Assembly: GCF_902506325.1 (NCBI RefSeq)
Contig: NZ_LR732328.1
Span: forward strand, 1,051,071 to 1,115,070
Direction of reading: 5' to 3'
DNA: 64,000 bases
Source: Limnobacter sp. 130
GTDB lineage: Bacteria > Pseudomonadota > Gammaproteobacteria > Burkholderiales > Burkholderiaceae_B
Under the pieces are notes generated by a model, which was not told the origin of the DNA, searched no databases, and saw nothing but the letters and a program-made list of their open reading frames with translations. Position numbers and translations under genes: made by a program. Of the stretch, positions 9,108-17,089 are shown piece after piece. The first letter of the stretch is position 1. Each line of letters begins with the position of its first letter.

Positions 9108-10907
9108 TTAGTCAATCGGGTAGAAGCCCCTTCTGCCTTCGTCACCTCCGTCCCCTACGAACTCCAGTGGCTCCAAAAGTGCTTTCACTTCTTCCTGGAT
9201 TTCTTGATTCTCCAATATGATGATTTGCCCCGGCCCCTCCCACTGCGCAAGCCATTTGTAGAAACGGTCCGTGACAGTGGATAATGCGACGTCTCTATTT
9301 TCTTTGCTTTTCGGATCAGCGTAGGACTTGAGTGGCGAGTCAATGACCACAAAGCCCAGGTGTGGATATCCATTACTAACAGCGTGTGCCATCACAGCAA
9401 TTGTTAGCGCGGCCAAGAATATTGCTCTTTTCCCTGCACCGAAATCTAGCCGAGCTTGACCGTCGATGATGAGATCGCAAGCTTCCGAATTCAACAAAAT
9501 AGATTGGATTCCAGTGAACCCCCAAGCATGTAAGTACGCCTTAGCATAATCGGCCACTTTGATAGAAGCATCTCCAACATCGCGGCTCAACATTGTTTTT
9601 GGGCGTTTTTTGCCCTGTTTGAGTTTCTCGATTTCGGCAAGGAGACGAGCTTCATCATCAAACCTGGCAAGTTGCTCAGATAGTTCACTCCGGCGAAAAG
9701 CAAGCGACTTAGGATCACCCGAAAATTCATATTTCGCAGTATTGACCCTACTTTTCTCGATCTGCTCCAAATCAGCAAGCTTCTGCCGATGTCCCTGGGA
9801 AACCACCCTCAGTCGTGCAACACGGAATTGCTCGTGCTCGAGCGCCTCTGCAAGACCTTTTCGGAGAACAACGATCTTTTCTATTTCGGCCTTTAACGCT
9901 CGACGATAGTTATCCTGCGCACCCTGTCTCAGTTGACGAGGATCGGGCTGTACATCCGAAGCTGTTCCACATAAAGGACAAGACACTTCCTCCAAGGCCT
10001 GAAACATCGAGACCCCTTCCCACGTTGCCCCCAACCGCTCGCTGTCGCTCTTGTACTTCTCGTCTAGAAGCTGGAAACGTTTAACCATCGCCAAGCTATG
10101 TGTAAGCTCACCTTCAGCTCTCTTGAGTTGTTCACTCTCGACCAGAATTTCGTCCCGAACTGACTTAAGCAGACTTGCTCGCGCCTCATAGTGGCTAGTC
10201 ATCGCATTTAAAGCTTCATCGACGCGTTCCAGTGCAGATGCGACCTCTTCACGGGTCGTATTGGTCGGCAAGTCTGCTCGTACCCGGGATAGAGATTGTT
10301 CTGCCCCGGTGATCTGCCCCGCAATATGATCAAGTTCTTTGCTAGTCTTGATGAGCGCGATAGCTGAATCGTCTGTGCCAGTAAGAAACATGTGAAAGGC
10401 CGCAACGCGTTGTGTCGCATTGGTACCGACCCCGGCGGTAGGGTCCTCGCTGATCATGTTTGGCTGAGACAGCAGGAACCAGTGGCGCAGGTCACCACCT
10501 GTTACGCCTCCTCGTTTGGAGCGAGAACGCAATAGCTGCATGCCTTTGGCCCCCGCGTTACGGACAAGAAGAGCACTGACTTCTTCGTCTATAACCTCAC
10601 GTCCAACCTCTCCATCAACTGAGGTAGTGAGACATGCCACTTCGGTGTCACCACCAGCATGGGCACGGCGTAGCTCATATGTGTCCTCTTCTGCTTTAAT
10701 TGTTAGGGCGAGAGAATCATAACCAGCAGACTCTCGAAACTTTTTTGTCGGTTTATCGCCACCAAGCAAGTACCAAAGACAATCTCGGATATATGACTTT
10801 CCTGTCTCACTAGGCCCGCGTACTAACGTCGCAGGGATACGGAAATTAACCCGAGCCTCTGGCTTGTCAGGTCCAGTTGCTACGAGTGAAATGAGTTTAA
10901 TCGTCAT
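9108..10907 (-). CDS. Rad50/SMC-like ABC ATPase of an ABC-three-component conflict system
   Basis: The 599-residue protein has a Walker A motif GPSETGKS near residue 35, a long central helical region with a single CPLC knuckle near residue 310 (Rad50 zinc-hook-like), an FGAGKRAIF segment near 480 in the place of the ABC signature, and a Walker B VVIDSP near 520. This is the architecture of SMC-type ABC ATPases that act on DNA. Its start overlaps the stop of the middle component by 4 bases (ATGA), so the two are translationally coupled. By the published classification of ABC-3C systems, the ATPase is thought to sense invasion and license the effector. The family call is from motifs and gene order. 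Confidence 0.82.
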   Translation of the reverse strand: MTIKLISLVATGPDKPEARVNFRIPATLVRGPSETGKSYIRDCLWYLLGGDKPTKKFRESAGYDSLALTIKAEEDTYELRRAHAGGDTEVACLTTSVDGEVGREVIDEEVSALLVRNAGAKGMQLLRSRSKRGGVTGGDLRHWFLLSQPNMISEDPTAGVGTNATQRVAAFHMFLTGTDDSAIALIKTSKELDHIAGQITGAEQSLSRVRADLPTNTTREEVASALERVDEALNAMTSHYEARASLLKSVRDEILVESEQLKRAEGELTHSLAMVKRFQLLDEKYKSDSERLGATWEGVSMFQALEEVSCPLCGTASDVQPDPRQLRQGAQDNYRRALKAEIEKIVVLRKGLAEALEHEQFRVARLRVVSQGHRQKLADLEQIEKSRVNTAKYEFSGDPKSLAFRRSELSEQLARFDDEARLLAEIEKLKQGKKRPKTMLSRDVGDASIKVADYAKAYLHAWGFTGIQSILLNSEACDLIIDGQARLDFGAGKRAIFLAALTIAVMAHAVSNGYPHLGFVVIDSPLKSYADPKSKENRDVALSTVTDRFYKWLAQWEGPGQIIILENQEIQEEVKALLEPLEFVGDGGDEGRRGFYPID

Positions 10908-11401
10908 AAAAGCCGCCTTTGATCTGCCGATTCGACCTCAGCACCCCAAAGGTGTCCTGCGTCGGAGAATATCTTGAGGAGTTCTGTTGAATCTGTAGCT
11001 CCAAAGCGTTCAGCGGCCCAGGCGCACCGCTTTTCTAGTTCCCTCCAGTACCGTGACGAAAGTGATCCGACCATAGTAAAGCTACTTGGTCCCGCCAAAT
11101 ATGTCATGCCTCTGTCGTCAAGCACAATATCAACAAGACCTCGCGTACTCATGAGATACAGGCCTTGCTCGATGCGCTCCCGGCGACTAAACAACTCAGC
11201 GTTACGGTATGGAACAGGGGTATGCAAGCTCGCAGGTCCACCGACGTCTTGCGAATAGACTATTGCATAGTCGAGGAGAACCAGTTTCTGTAGGTCAGCG
11301 CCGCCAGGTCGCAGCGCGAAAAGAAGGTAGACCATTCGCAGTCCGAGCTCGAATGGTGTGTTAAACAGCTCCGGTTGCTTGCGTATTTTTATCGAACCCA
11401 T
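10904..11401 (-). CDS. ABC-3C middle component (MC) protein
   Basis: The 165-residue protein has no enzymatic motif. The segments FNTPFELGLRMVYLLFAL, KLVLLDYAIVYSQD, and RRERIEQGLYLMSTRGLVDI resemble the winged-helix-like middle component of ABC-3C systems, which links ATPase and effector. The start at 11401 (MGSIKIRKQPELF) is preferred over 11434 because it shortens the overlap with the effector gene to 13 bases and begins at the conserved region. It sits between the nuclease effector and the ATPase, the expected order. Confidence 0.8.
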   Translation of the reverse strand: MGSIKIRKQPELFNTPFELGLRMVYLLFALRPGGADLQKLVLLDYAIVYSQDVGGPASLHTPVPYRNAELFSRRERIEQGLYLMSTRGLVDIVLDDRGMTYLAGPSSFTMVGSLSSRYWRELEKRCAWAAERFGATDSTELLKIFSDAGHLWGAEVESADQRRLL

Positions 11402-12456
11402 TTGAGTTGCTTTTCGTTCACCAGGTGATGGCATGCGCCAGGTAGGTCGCCCCCTCTGAGTCGGGTATATAGAACGCTGTCCGTCACACTTAAGGTAGTA
11501 GCCGCCATTATCGCGGCCTCATGTCGTTCTAGTCCCGTCTTGTGCAGTGGACTCCTTACTACGAGGCGCACACCCTTCAACACCATACCCAAAAGGGTAG
11601 CGAATTCATCTTCCGTATAGATATCTCGGCTGAACCGCTTAAGACCCTCGGCCGAATAAAAGGCTTCTCGTGCAGAGGCAAGGTGCTCTCCGTACTCTTC
11701 AGACGCAACGACGTTTGCTAAAGACATCTCTGAACCGCAGTGCTCAGCATAAGCTTTGACAAGCTCTTCGATATATATAAGTTCCAGAGTCTCAGCTTGT
11801 TGAGGAACTACAGGGTCGTCGCCTCGCTCGGGTTCGATACCAAAAAGCTTGTAGTGAGCCTTAGTATCCTTCTCGTGCCAAGTAAGCAGATCATGGACTT
11901 GGCATTCCTCGAAACGTGAAAAGTCGAAGGCTTTTACATAGGCCTCCATAGTAGAAGTAAGCTTAGAAACGTCATCCTTAAGACCATGGCTGCCACTCTT
12001 CCATGCTACTAAAAATGCCTTGCGGAACTCCTCAGGTTTCGCAATCAAGTCGTGGAGGTCCGGTCCTAAATTCCGAGGCGCGCAGAAATAGTACTTACGA
12101 GGAACTGGAAAACTGTTGGCCATTAGGTGGCCAAAAAGCTTCACTAGCTCAGGATATGCATTTCCGGGCGTAAGACGCTTTTCGTAGTGCTTGGCCTGAT
12201 ATAGATCCCACCGGTCGGCCACCAGCGCAGGCTCGAGTCGAGCCTCCACATCTCGCCCTTTGTCTCCAGCGTTGCCAAGCACCTTTACAGAAGCATACTT
12301 TGCGCCATTAACCTCACGATGCCGGCAGGCAGCCTCAATAAATTCTTCCCACTGCTTATCGGAGATGTGCAAAAGATAGACGGCAGGTGGTACGGCTCCA
12401 CGCTTGACAACATACTGATTAGGTTTCGGTCCGGCTTTTGGGCTCTTTGTCGACAT
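11389..12456 (-). CDS. ABC-3C effector: PD-(D/E)XK nuclease with C-terminal helical domain
   Basis: The N-terminal ~130 residues look like an Mrr/REase-type nuclease: WEEFIEAACRHR supplies the helix-borne acidic residue, GDKGRDVEARLE the catalytic Asp, and YQAKHYEK the Q-x-K of the PD-(D/E)XK core. The C-terminal ~150 residues (ELIYIEELVKAYAEH onward, through LERHEAAIMAATT) resemble the ABC-3C C-terminal domain that docks to the middle component. It is the first gene of the three-gene unit. The likely role is DNA cleavage on infection; target and trigger are unknown. Confidence 0.8.
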   Translation of the reverse strand: MSTKSPKAGPKPNQYVVKRGAVPPAVYLLHISDKQWEEFIEAACRHREVNGAKYASVKVLGNAGDKGRDVEARLEPALVADRWDLYQAKHYEKRLTPGNAYPELVKLFGHLMANSFPVPRKYYFCAPRNLGPDLHDLIAKPEEFRKAFLVAWKSGSHGLKDDVSKLTSTMEAYVKAFDFSRFEECQVHDLLTWHEKDTKAHYKLFGIEPERGDDPVVPQQAETLELIYIEELVKAYAEHCGSEMSLANVVASEEYGEHLASAREAFYSAEGLKRFSRDIYTEDEFATLLGMVLKGVRLVVRSPLHKTGLERHEAAIMAATTLSVTDSVLYTRLRGGDLPGACHHLVNEKQLKWVR

Positions 12457-12800
12457 TTGTTGTTTTGGGCTGCTCTATCTGACTTAATGGGCACATCTTC
12501 TTGCCAACCCATCGAGTTCACGCGGGTAGAACAAGGTGTGTCATGCTGAGTGGAATCGGATGTCGTGTGAAGACTCCCAAAACTGAAAAACGATTCATTT
12601 TATAAAGGTTAACATATCAATCCCCGTTTATCATCTAATCGCGGAAGAGACATATTAATAATTACTGGTTCGCTGTTTGATATAGGCTTTTTCGATTAAG
12701 TCGAACATGATTTTTCTTGCTTACGATTAAGCTAACCGGCCGCCAAAAATACAAACCTTGGGAAGTCCGGCGAACGAAGAGAGCAGCGTTGAGCGCATGC
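12457..12800. other. Non-coding gap upstream of the ABC-3C genes
   Basis: The 344 bases separate the ABC-3C unit from the Abi_C gene. The stretch is AT-rich in the middle and must hold the minus-strand promoter for the effector gene, but no promoter or operator stands out clearly. No short gene was recognised. Confidence 0.5.
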
Positions 12801-13553
12801 TTAGATTTTATCATTGCGCGATTCCCAAGTTTCGATAAGAAATAGCGTTGTGGCGCCAGCCAGGTTAACTGCTAATTGAGCATGCCTGGGGGCTGGTTTT
12901 ACAGGTGCTTTGCCTTGGCCGTGTGCGTCGCCAAGCCTATTTCTCAACGAGCCAAGCCCAATAACCACCGAGGTAACGCCGCCAAGAATTTGTTTGAAAA
13001 TTTCTTCTGTGTGTTGGCTGGGAGAAATATTAAGTTCTTTCGCAGTGATCCTATATAGTTCAGGAAGCTCAATCTTTTGTTTATCGTATTCAATGCGTTT
13101 ACTGTCCAGGATGTGCTTGCACACAGACTCCAGTAGCGTCCTACTAGCTGTAATTGCCCCTTCTGGATCAATGCTCCTGCGGTCTAATGCTTTTGCCCAG
13201 ACGGAGTGGACGCCTTCCGCATCAAAGCTTTTTAGTCCTTCTGATATCGTAGGGTCAGCGGGCTTTTTATTTTTCCCTTCAAGGAAATCTAGTAGGAGCG
13301 AGAACTCTGAATATATAAAGTCGCGGCGTTCTTGGTATTTAGCATATTCATATTTTATGAAGCTCCAGAACTGGGAGAGATCTCGGTTTGTACGAACGAA
13401 TTTAGGTAAAAACTCGCAAGTGGTTGGATTTTCGTTGAAATATTGTCGTAATGATTTGTAGTCACGATCCTCCCCAGCTCCGCCGGTCGAAACAGCAATA
13501 AGCATATTCTGGAGATATTCAGCTTTTTCTGCATCAGATCGAAGATCGTTCAT
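12801..13553 (-). CDS. Abortive-infection-type protein with Abi_C domain
   Basis: The 250-residue protein has an alpha-helical N-terminal half and a C-terminal Abi_C-like domain (ITASRTLLESVCKHIL, then LRNRLGDAHGQGK and RHAQLAVNLAGATTLFLIETWE). Abi_C domains are found in phage-abortive-infection proteins and are probably HEPN-like all-helical folds; RNase activity is possible but not shown. It lies 59 bases downstream of the Mrr-type gene on the same strand, so these may work together as a module separate from the ABC-3C unit. Confidence 0.8.
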   Translation of the reverse strand: MNDLRSDAEKAEYLQNMLIAVSTGGAGEDRDYKSLRQYFNENPTTCEFLPKFVRTNRDLSQFWSFIKYEYAKYQERRDFIYSEFSLLLDFLEGKNKKPADPTISEGLKSFDAEGVHSVWAKALDRRSIDPEGAITASRTLLESVCKHILDSKRIEYDKQKIELPELYRITAKELNISPSQHTEEIFKQILGGVTSVVIGLGSLRNRLGDAHGQGKAPVKPAPRHAQLAVNLAGATTLFLIETWESRNDKI

Positions 13554-13612
13554 TGTAAAAACCTAATGTTTGAATTAAGGGGCGCCGTTAGGCCTCTTAG
13601 TTGAAAGATGGG

Positions 13613-14371
13613 TTAGCTTTCTTGGTAGTCATCCAACCACCTTACGATTTCGTTGTAATCGGCGAGCGCCATATCCCATTTGCTAGCGGCTTCGTTTTCC
13701 ACAAACTCCTTAGCTCCTGATGTGAAAGTTGACGTTGTAGCCAAAATTGTCTTGTTTGGCCCATCCTTAGTATTCATTACTCCATGTAGCGCTCGGACAA
13801 TATCAACGCCCACTTTATTATCCTCAGCGTAGTGCTTGCATTCAATAAAATACTTACTTCGAATGCCTAGTCCATCGGTGTAAACAGCGATGATATCTTT
13901 TCCGCCGTCGCGGGTTTTCTTCGTTAAATCGACTATGAATCCTTTTGCTCTAAATATCTCCGCGACCACCTCTTCAAACTCCCTTGAGGAAATATCGCGG
14001 AGTAGACATGGATTGCCCTTTAGGGCAGAAACCAGTTCCGAGATTGACTCGTAAAGCTGGAATACATCTTTTGCACTGTAAATTTCGCGCAAGAATTCAA
14101 ATACTGGCTCATCGTCCGTCTGCGCGCCTGTAGAGTTGTTTAAGACGAAATTTAGGAACTCAACAGGATATTCTGAGGCTTCAAAAGCTAATGAGATCGG
14201 TCGGTTGCACTTTGGGCAGTCGAACTCGTAGGTTATTTCATAAATGTTTTCAGACCCCATCGAGCGTTCGGAGCCACCGATGCATTCGATGTGAAAATCA
14301 TCAACAGGGATTTCTGCACCGTCACCGCAAGTGGTGCACGTGTATTGGATGGATCCTGAAAATTTCCACAC
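13613..14371 (-). CDS. Zinc-ribbon Mrr-type restriction endonuclease
   Basis: The 252-residue protein starts with a probable zinc ribbon (CTTCGD near residue 12 and CPKCNR near 53), followed by a helical linker and a C-terminal Mrr_cat-like domain. The catalytic core is visible: FEEVVAEIFRAKGF, RDGGKDI (Asp) and FIECKHY (E-x-K), then ATTSTFTSGAKEF. Mrr-type enzymes cleave modified or foreign DNA. It sits 39 bases downstream of the small helical gene and upstream of the Abi_C gene, all on the minus strand. The substrate is unknown. Confidence 0.86.
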   Translation of the reverse strand: MWKFSGSIQYTCTTCGDGAEIPVDDFHIECIGGSERSMGSENIYEITYEFDCPKCNRPISLAFEASEYPVEFLNFVLNNSTGAQTDDEPVFEFLREIYSAKDVFQLYESISELVSALKGNPCLLRDISSREFEEVVAEIFRAKGFIVDLTKKTRDGGKDIIAVYTDGLGIRSKYFIECKHYAEDNKVGVDIVRALHGVMNTKDGPNKTILATTSTFTSGAKEFVENEAASKWDMALADYNEIVRWLDDYQES

Positions 14372-14410
14372 GTTGAGATCTCCGAGAAAGCTAAAGTTTG
14401 AGCAGACCGG

Positions 14411-14917
14411 TTAGGTCTCACTTGTTTTGCAGACTGGCGAAAGGACATCCTGAACTTCTTTTTCAATTGTAATTTCGTCGGCCGCTTCCTCAAGAAAGCG
14501 TTCCACCAGCGGCAGATCGGGAAGCTCATACCCCGAGAGAAGCGAGTTGAAGTTTGAAATAGCTCGATCAAGCGTTTCTCTGGCTTCGAACCTGGGGTTC
14601 ATTAATAGCTCAAGTCCCGTTTTGCCAGCGTGATGAGATTGGTTGTAGGCGTTGTTGAGGAGGTCGCCAATGTCCCTCTCCGTCGTCGGCTTGGCGTCGG
14701 AACCTGACTTTTCCTTGAGGGCATTCGCGATTTTGACAATGCTAGTCCGTAGTCTTGAGAACGCTGGATTGATACCATGCAGATGCAGGTATCCACCGAA
14801 CAACTGTTCCGCAGCAGCGGCCAGAACTAGTGCAGAGTAGTATCGACCGCCGAAGTAGGCTGCGAGTGCATCCTCCAACTGCTGAAGGGCCATGTCAATC
14901 TTCTTAACTTCTTGCAC
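14411..14917 (-). CDS. Small alpha-helical accessory-island protein (HEPN-like, unproven)
   Basis: The 168-residue product is predicted mostly helical. Segments such as YYSALVLAAAAEQLFGGYLHLHG and DIGDLLNNAYNQSHHAGK, then DRAISNFNSLL, recall a group of uncharacterised HEPN-like proteins common in defence and integrative islands. A canonical R-x4-6-H motif was not seen, but NQSHHAG occupies a similar place. Translation could also start at residue 9. It is first in the three-gene set with Mrr and Abi_C. Confidence 0.6.
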   Translation of the reverse strand: MQEVKKIDMALQQLEDALAAYFGGRYYSALVLAAAAEQLFGGYLHLHGINPAFSRLRTSIVKIANALKEKSGSDAKPTTERDIGDLLNNAYNQSHHAGKTGLELLMNPRFEARETLDRAISNFNSLLSGYELPDLPLVERFLEEAADEITIEKEVQDVLSPVCKTSET

Positions 14918-15069
14918 AGATTCTCCAAATGACGAGTGTTGTGAGGCCTAACTTGACTTAACGAACAATAACGGCGATATCCATTTATTCGAACAGCGTA
15001 AGTTATTTCTTTAACTTATTTATTTCAAATGCTAACTAAGCATTGCATGAACGGGATTAAAAACAAAAT

Positions 15070-15209
15070 CTGGTTATTCGCCCCCAAACAGTGAGACTGG
15101 AACTCGATTCCGAAGGTCAGCGCCATCATCAACTACCCCCCGATGTCGGAGTCTGCTTTCGCCAATAACACAGACGTTTAAGCGCTTAGTCCTAATGTCT
15201 GCTTCGGCC
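15070..15209 (-). repeat. Right ~140-bp imperfect inverted repeat of the defence island
   Basis: Reverse complement of 8812-8952 with one 1-base gap. The near-identical inner half (15070-15130) faces the island genes, ending 153 bases upstream of the first gene start at 14917. The two repeats bracket all six defence-type genes and nothing else. Confidence 0.88.
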
Positions 15210-15267
15210 GACTAACAGTCACCCGTCAACACCACCTTTTCAAAACGGCTATCTCCCACTTCACCAT

Positions 15268-15275
15268 TTGATCAA
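15268..15275 (+). promoter_or_regulatory. Candidate DmpR/XylR-type upstream activating site
   Basis: The palindrome TTGATCAA matches the core of XylR/DmpR enhancer sites and lies about 105 bases upstream of the -24 element, a usual distance for an IHF-bent sigma54 promoter. A second full site was not found, so this is tentative. Confidence 0.5.
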
Positions 15276-15373
15276 CTTGCACCGCAGCAATTCATCTTTT
15301 GAGTACCCGTAAATTTCTTAGAATAGTCCCTCTATTTTTTCAAACCCTTATTCTTTCAATCACTTAGCCTACA

Positions 15374-15388
15374 TGGCACACCCCTTGC
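15374..15388 (+). promoter_or_regulatory. Sigma54 (-24/-12) promoter of the phenol operon
   Basis: TGGCAC-N5-TTGC is an exact match to the RpoN consensus. Transcription would start near 15400, just before the dmpK ribosome binding site. This fits control by the downstream DmpR-type activator. Confidence 0.9.
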
Positions 15389-15424
15389 CCCCTATTACAA
15401 GGAAATCAAGCAAGAGGGTTCCAA

Positions 15425-15721
15425 ATGATCAAAGAAGTCAAATTATCCAAAAGCGACACCCCGCCACCGGAGATGAACGGAATTCTGGAGGCATCGATTC
15501 CACGTTATGTGCGCGTTACCGGCACCTTGAATGATCGCTTTATCGAATTCGAATTTTCGATTGGTGATCCCGAATTGTGTGTAGAGCTGGTCATGCAATT
15601 CGACCAGTTTCGGGAATTTTGCAAGCTGCACAAAGCCGTGGAATTAACTGCCGAGCAATGCGCATGGCTGGACTACGAACGCTTGAAATGGCAGTTCGGT
15701 CAAGCCGGCATCAGTGAATAA
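15425..15721 (+). CDS. dmpK: Phenol hydroxylase assembly protein DmpK
   Basis: DmpK is the small accessory protein needed to assemble active multicomponent phenol hydroxylase, probably in iron insertion into the oxygenase. The 98-residue protein shows the family core RYVRVTGTLNDRFIEFEFSIGDPELCVELVMQFD. It is first in the plus-strand operon, directly behind the sigma54 promoter, with AAGAGGG just upstream of the ATG. Length is as expected for the family. Confidence 0.93.
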   Translation: MIKEVKLSKSDTPPPEMNGILEASIPRYVRVTGTLNDRFIEFEFSIGDPELCVELVMQFDQFREFCKLHKAVELTAEQCAWLDYERLKWQFGQAGISE

Positions 15722-15749
15722 AAACTAAATAAAGGAAGGAGAAGACATT

Positions 15750-16763
15750 ATGCAAGTCGACATCAAAACGTCGAATATCAAACAACTGCGCAACACGTTC
15801 TCACATGTGGCCCGCAGGCTAGGCGCAGACAAACCTGCATCGCGGTATCAGGAAGCCACATTCGACATGCAGTCGGACACCAACTTCCACTACCGCCCTA
15901 TTTGGGACCCCCAGTTCGAACTGTACGACACTGCCCGCACAGCCATCAAGATGGCCGATTGGTACAGCTTCAAAGATCCACGCCAGTATTACTACGGCGT
16001 GTACACCATGAACCGTGCCAAGCAACAAGATGCAGCCGAAAAGCAGTTTGAGTTTGCAGAAAAGCGTGGTGTGTTTTTCAACCTCTCGGAAAAAGACAAG
16101 GAACATCTGATCTTCGCCGTGCTGCCGCTTCGCCACTACGAGTGGGGCGCAAACATGAACAACTGCTTCTGCACCAGCTTCGGTTACGGCGCTGCAATTA
16201 CACAAGCCACCATGTACAACACCATGGACCGCTTGGGCCTGGCGCAATACGTCAGCCGCCTCGGTTTGCTACTCGATGGCAACACTGGCGACTCGCTGGA
16301 AGTGGGTAAGCAACACTGGCTGCACACCCCGGAATGGCAAGAATTGCGCCGAAGCATGGAAAACCTGTTTGTCACCAAAGACTGGTTCGAAGTATTCCTC
16401 GCCCAGAACCTGGTGATGGATGGGTTGCTTTACCCCATGTTCTACAAGCACTTGGAAACACGACTGAATCCGATCGCGGGTCAAACCTTTTCCATGTGCA
16501 CCAACTTCATGCAGGAGTGGTTTACAGAAACCCAGCGCTGGGTTGATTCAACAGTAAAAACCGCTGTCGATGAATCACCAGAAAACAAGGAAATTCTGAG
16601 CCGATGGTTTGAAATCTGGATGGTAGAAACCACCCGCGCCTTGCTACCCCTCATGACCGCGTTGTTTGCGGAAGAAGCCGCCAGCACCTTCATGCAGATC
16701 AAGGAAGAGCTGTTGGTGCGTGCCAAGAAAATTGGTTTGAAAACTCCCGGAGCCACAGCATGA
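15750..16763 (+). CDS. dmpL: Phenol hydroxylase oxygenase beta subunit DmpL (P1)
   Basis: This is the smaller (beta) oxygenase subunit of the bacterial multicomponent diiron monooxygenase, which adds oxygen to phenol to give catechol. The 337 residues are of normal length and match the family (YRPIWDPQFELYDTARTAI near 45-65, then ADWYSFKDPRQYYYG). It lacks the iron ligands, as expected for the beta subunit. A strong AAGGAAGGAG site precedes the ATG. It overlaps dmpM by 4 bases, indicating translational coupling. Confidence 0.95.
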   Translation: MQVDIKTSNIKQLRNTFSHVARRLGADKPASRYQEATFDMQSDTNFHYRPIWDPQFELYDTARTAIKMADWYSFKDPRQYYYGVYTMNRAKQQDAAEKQFEFAEKRGVFFNLSEKDKEHLIFAVLPLRHYEWGANMNNCFCTSFGYGAAITQATMYNTMDRLGLAQYVSRLGLLLDGNTGDSLEVGKQHWLHTPEWQELRRSMENLFVTKDWFEVFLAQNLVMDGLLYPMFYKHLETRLNPIAGQTFSMCTNFMQEWFTETQRWVDSTVKTAVDESPENKEILSRWFEIWMVETTRALLPLMTALFAEEAASTFMQIKEELLVRAKKIGLKTPGATA

Positions 16764-17050
16764 CTGAAAGAACTTCAACACCCGTGTTTATCGCGTTTGT
16801 GACCAATGACGACACACGAAGCATCGTCGAGGCCATTCGTGAAGACAACCCGCAGGCAACCGTGGAGGAATTCCCCGCCATGGTGAAGATTGAGTCACCG
16901 GGTCGTTTGGTGGTGAAGCGTCAAAGTGTTGCCGACCTGATGGGACGGGATTGGAATCTTCAGGAAATCCACCTGAACCTGATTTCACTGTCGGGCAGCA
17001 TCAATGAAACAGAGGATGAATTTGAACTGTACTGGGGCCATGCGGCTTAA
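16760..17050 (+). CDS. dmpM: Phenol hydroxylase effector protein DmpM (P2)
   Basis: DmpM is the cofactor-free coupling/effector protein that binds the oxygenase and tunes turnover (MmoB/DmpM family). The 96-residue length and the segments VFIAFVTNDDTRSIVEAIRE and IKIESPGRLVV-like MVKIESPGRLVVKR are typical. It overlaps dmpL by 4 bases and is followed by dmpN after 39 bases with an AAGGAG site. Confidence 0.95.
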   Translation: MTERTSTPVFIAFVTNDDTRSIVEAIREDNPQATVEEFPAMVKIESPGRLVVKRQSVADLMGRDWNLQEIHLNLISLSGSINETEDEFELYWGHAA

Positions 17051-17089
17051 AGCCAACCCTGGAAATTTTCAACTTGAAGGAGTAGAGAC

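Larger units (their letters stand above)
14918..15424. other. Junction region between defence island and phenol operon
   Basis: Non-coding. It holds the promoter region for the minus-strand defence genes, the right inverted repeat, and the control region of the phenol operon, which has a DmpR-type enhancer half-site and the -24/-12 promoter. The distance from repeat to phenol promoter is about 165 bases. Confidence 0.7.

Noticed and set aside
8812-15209. Interpretation of the 140-bp inverted repeats as insertion sequence ends
   Set aside because: No transposase lies inside, the repeats are much longer than IS ends and no target duplication was seen, so they are listed as repeats only.
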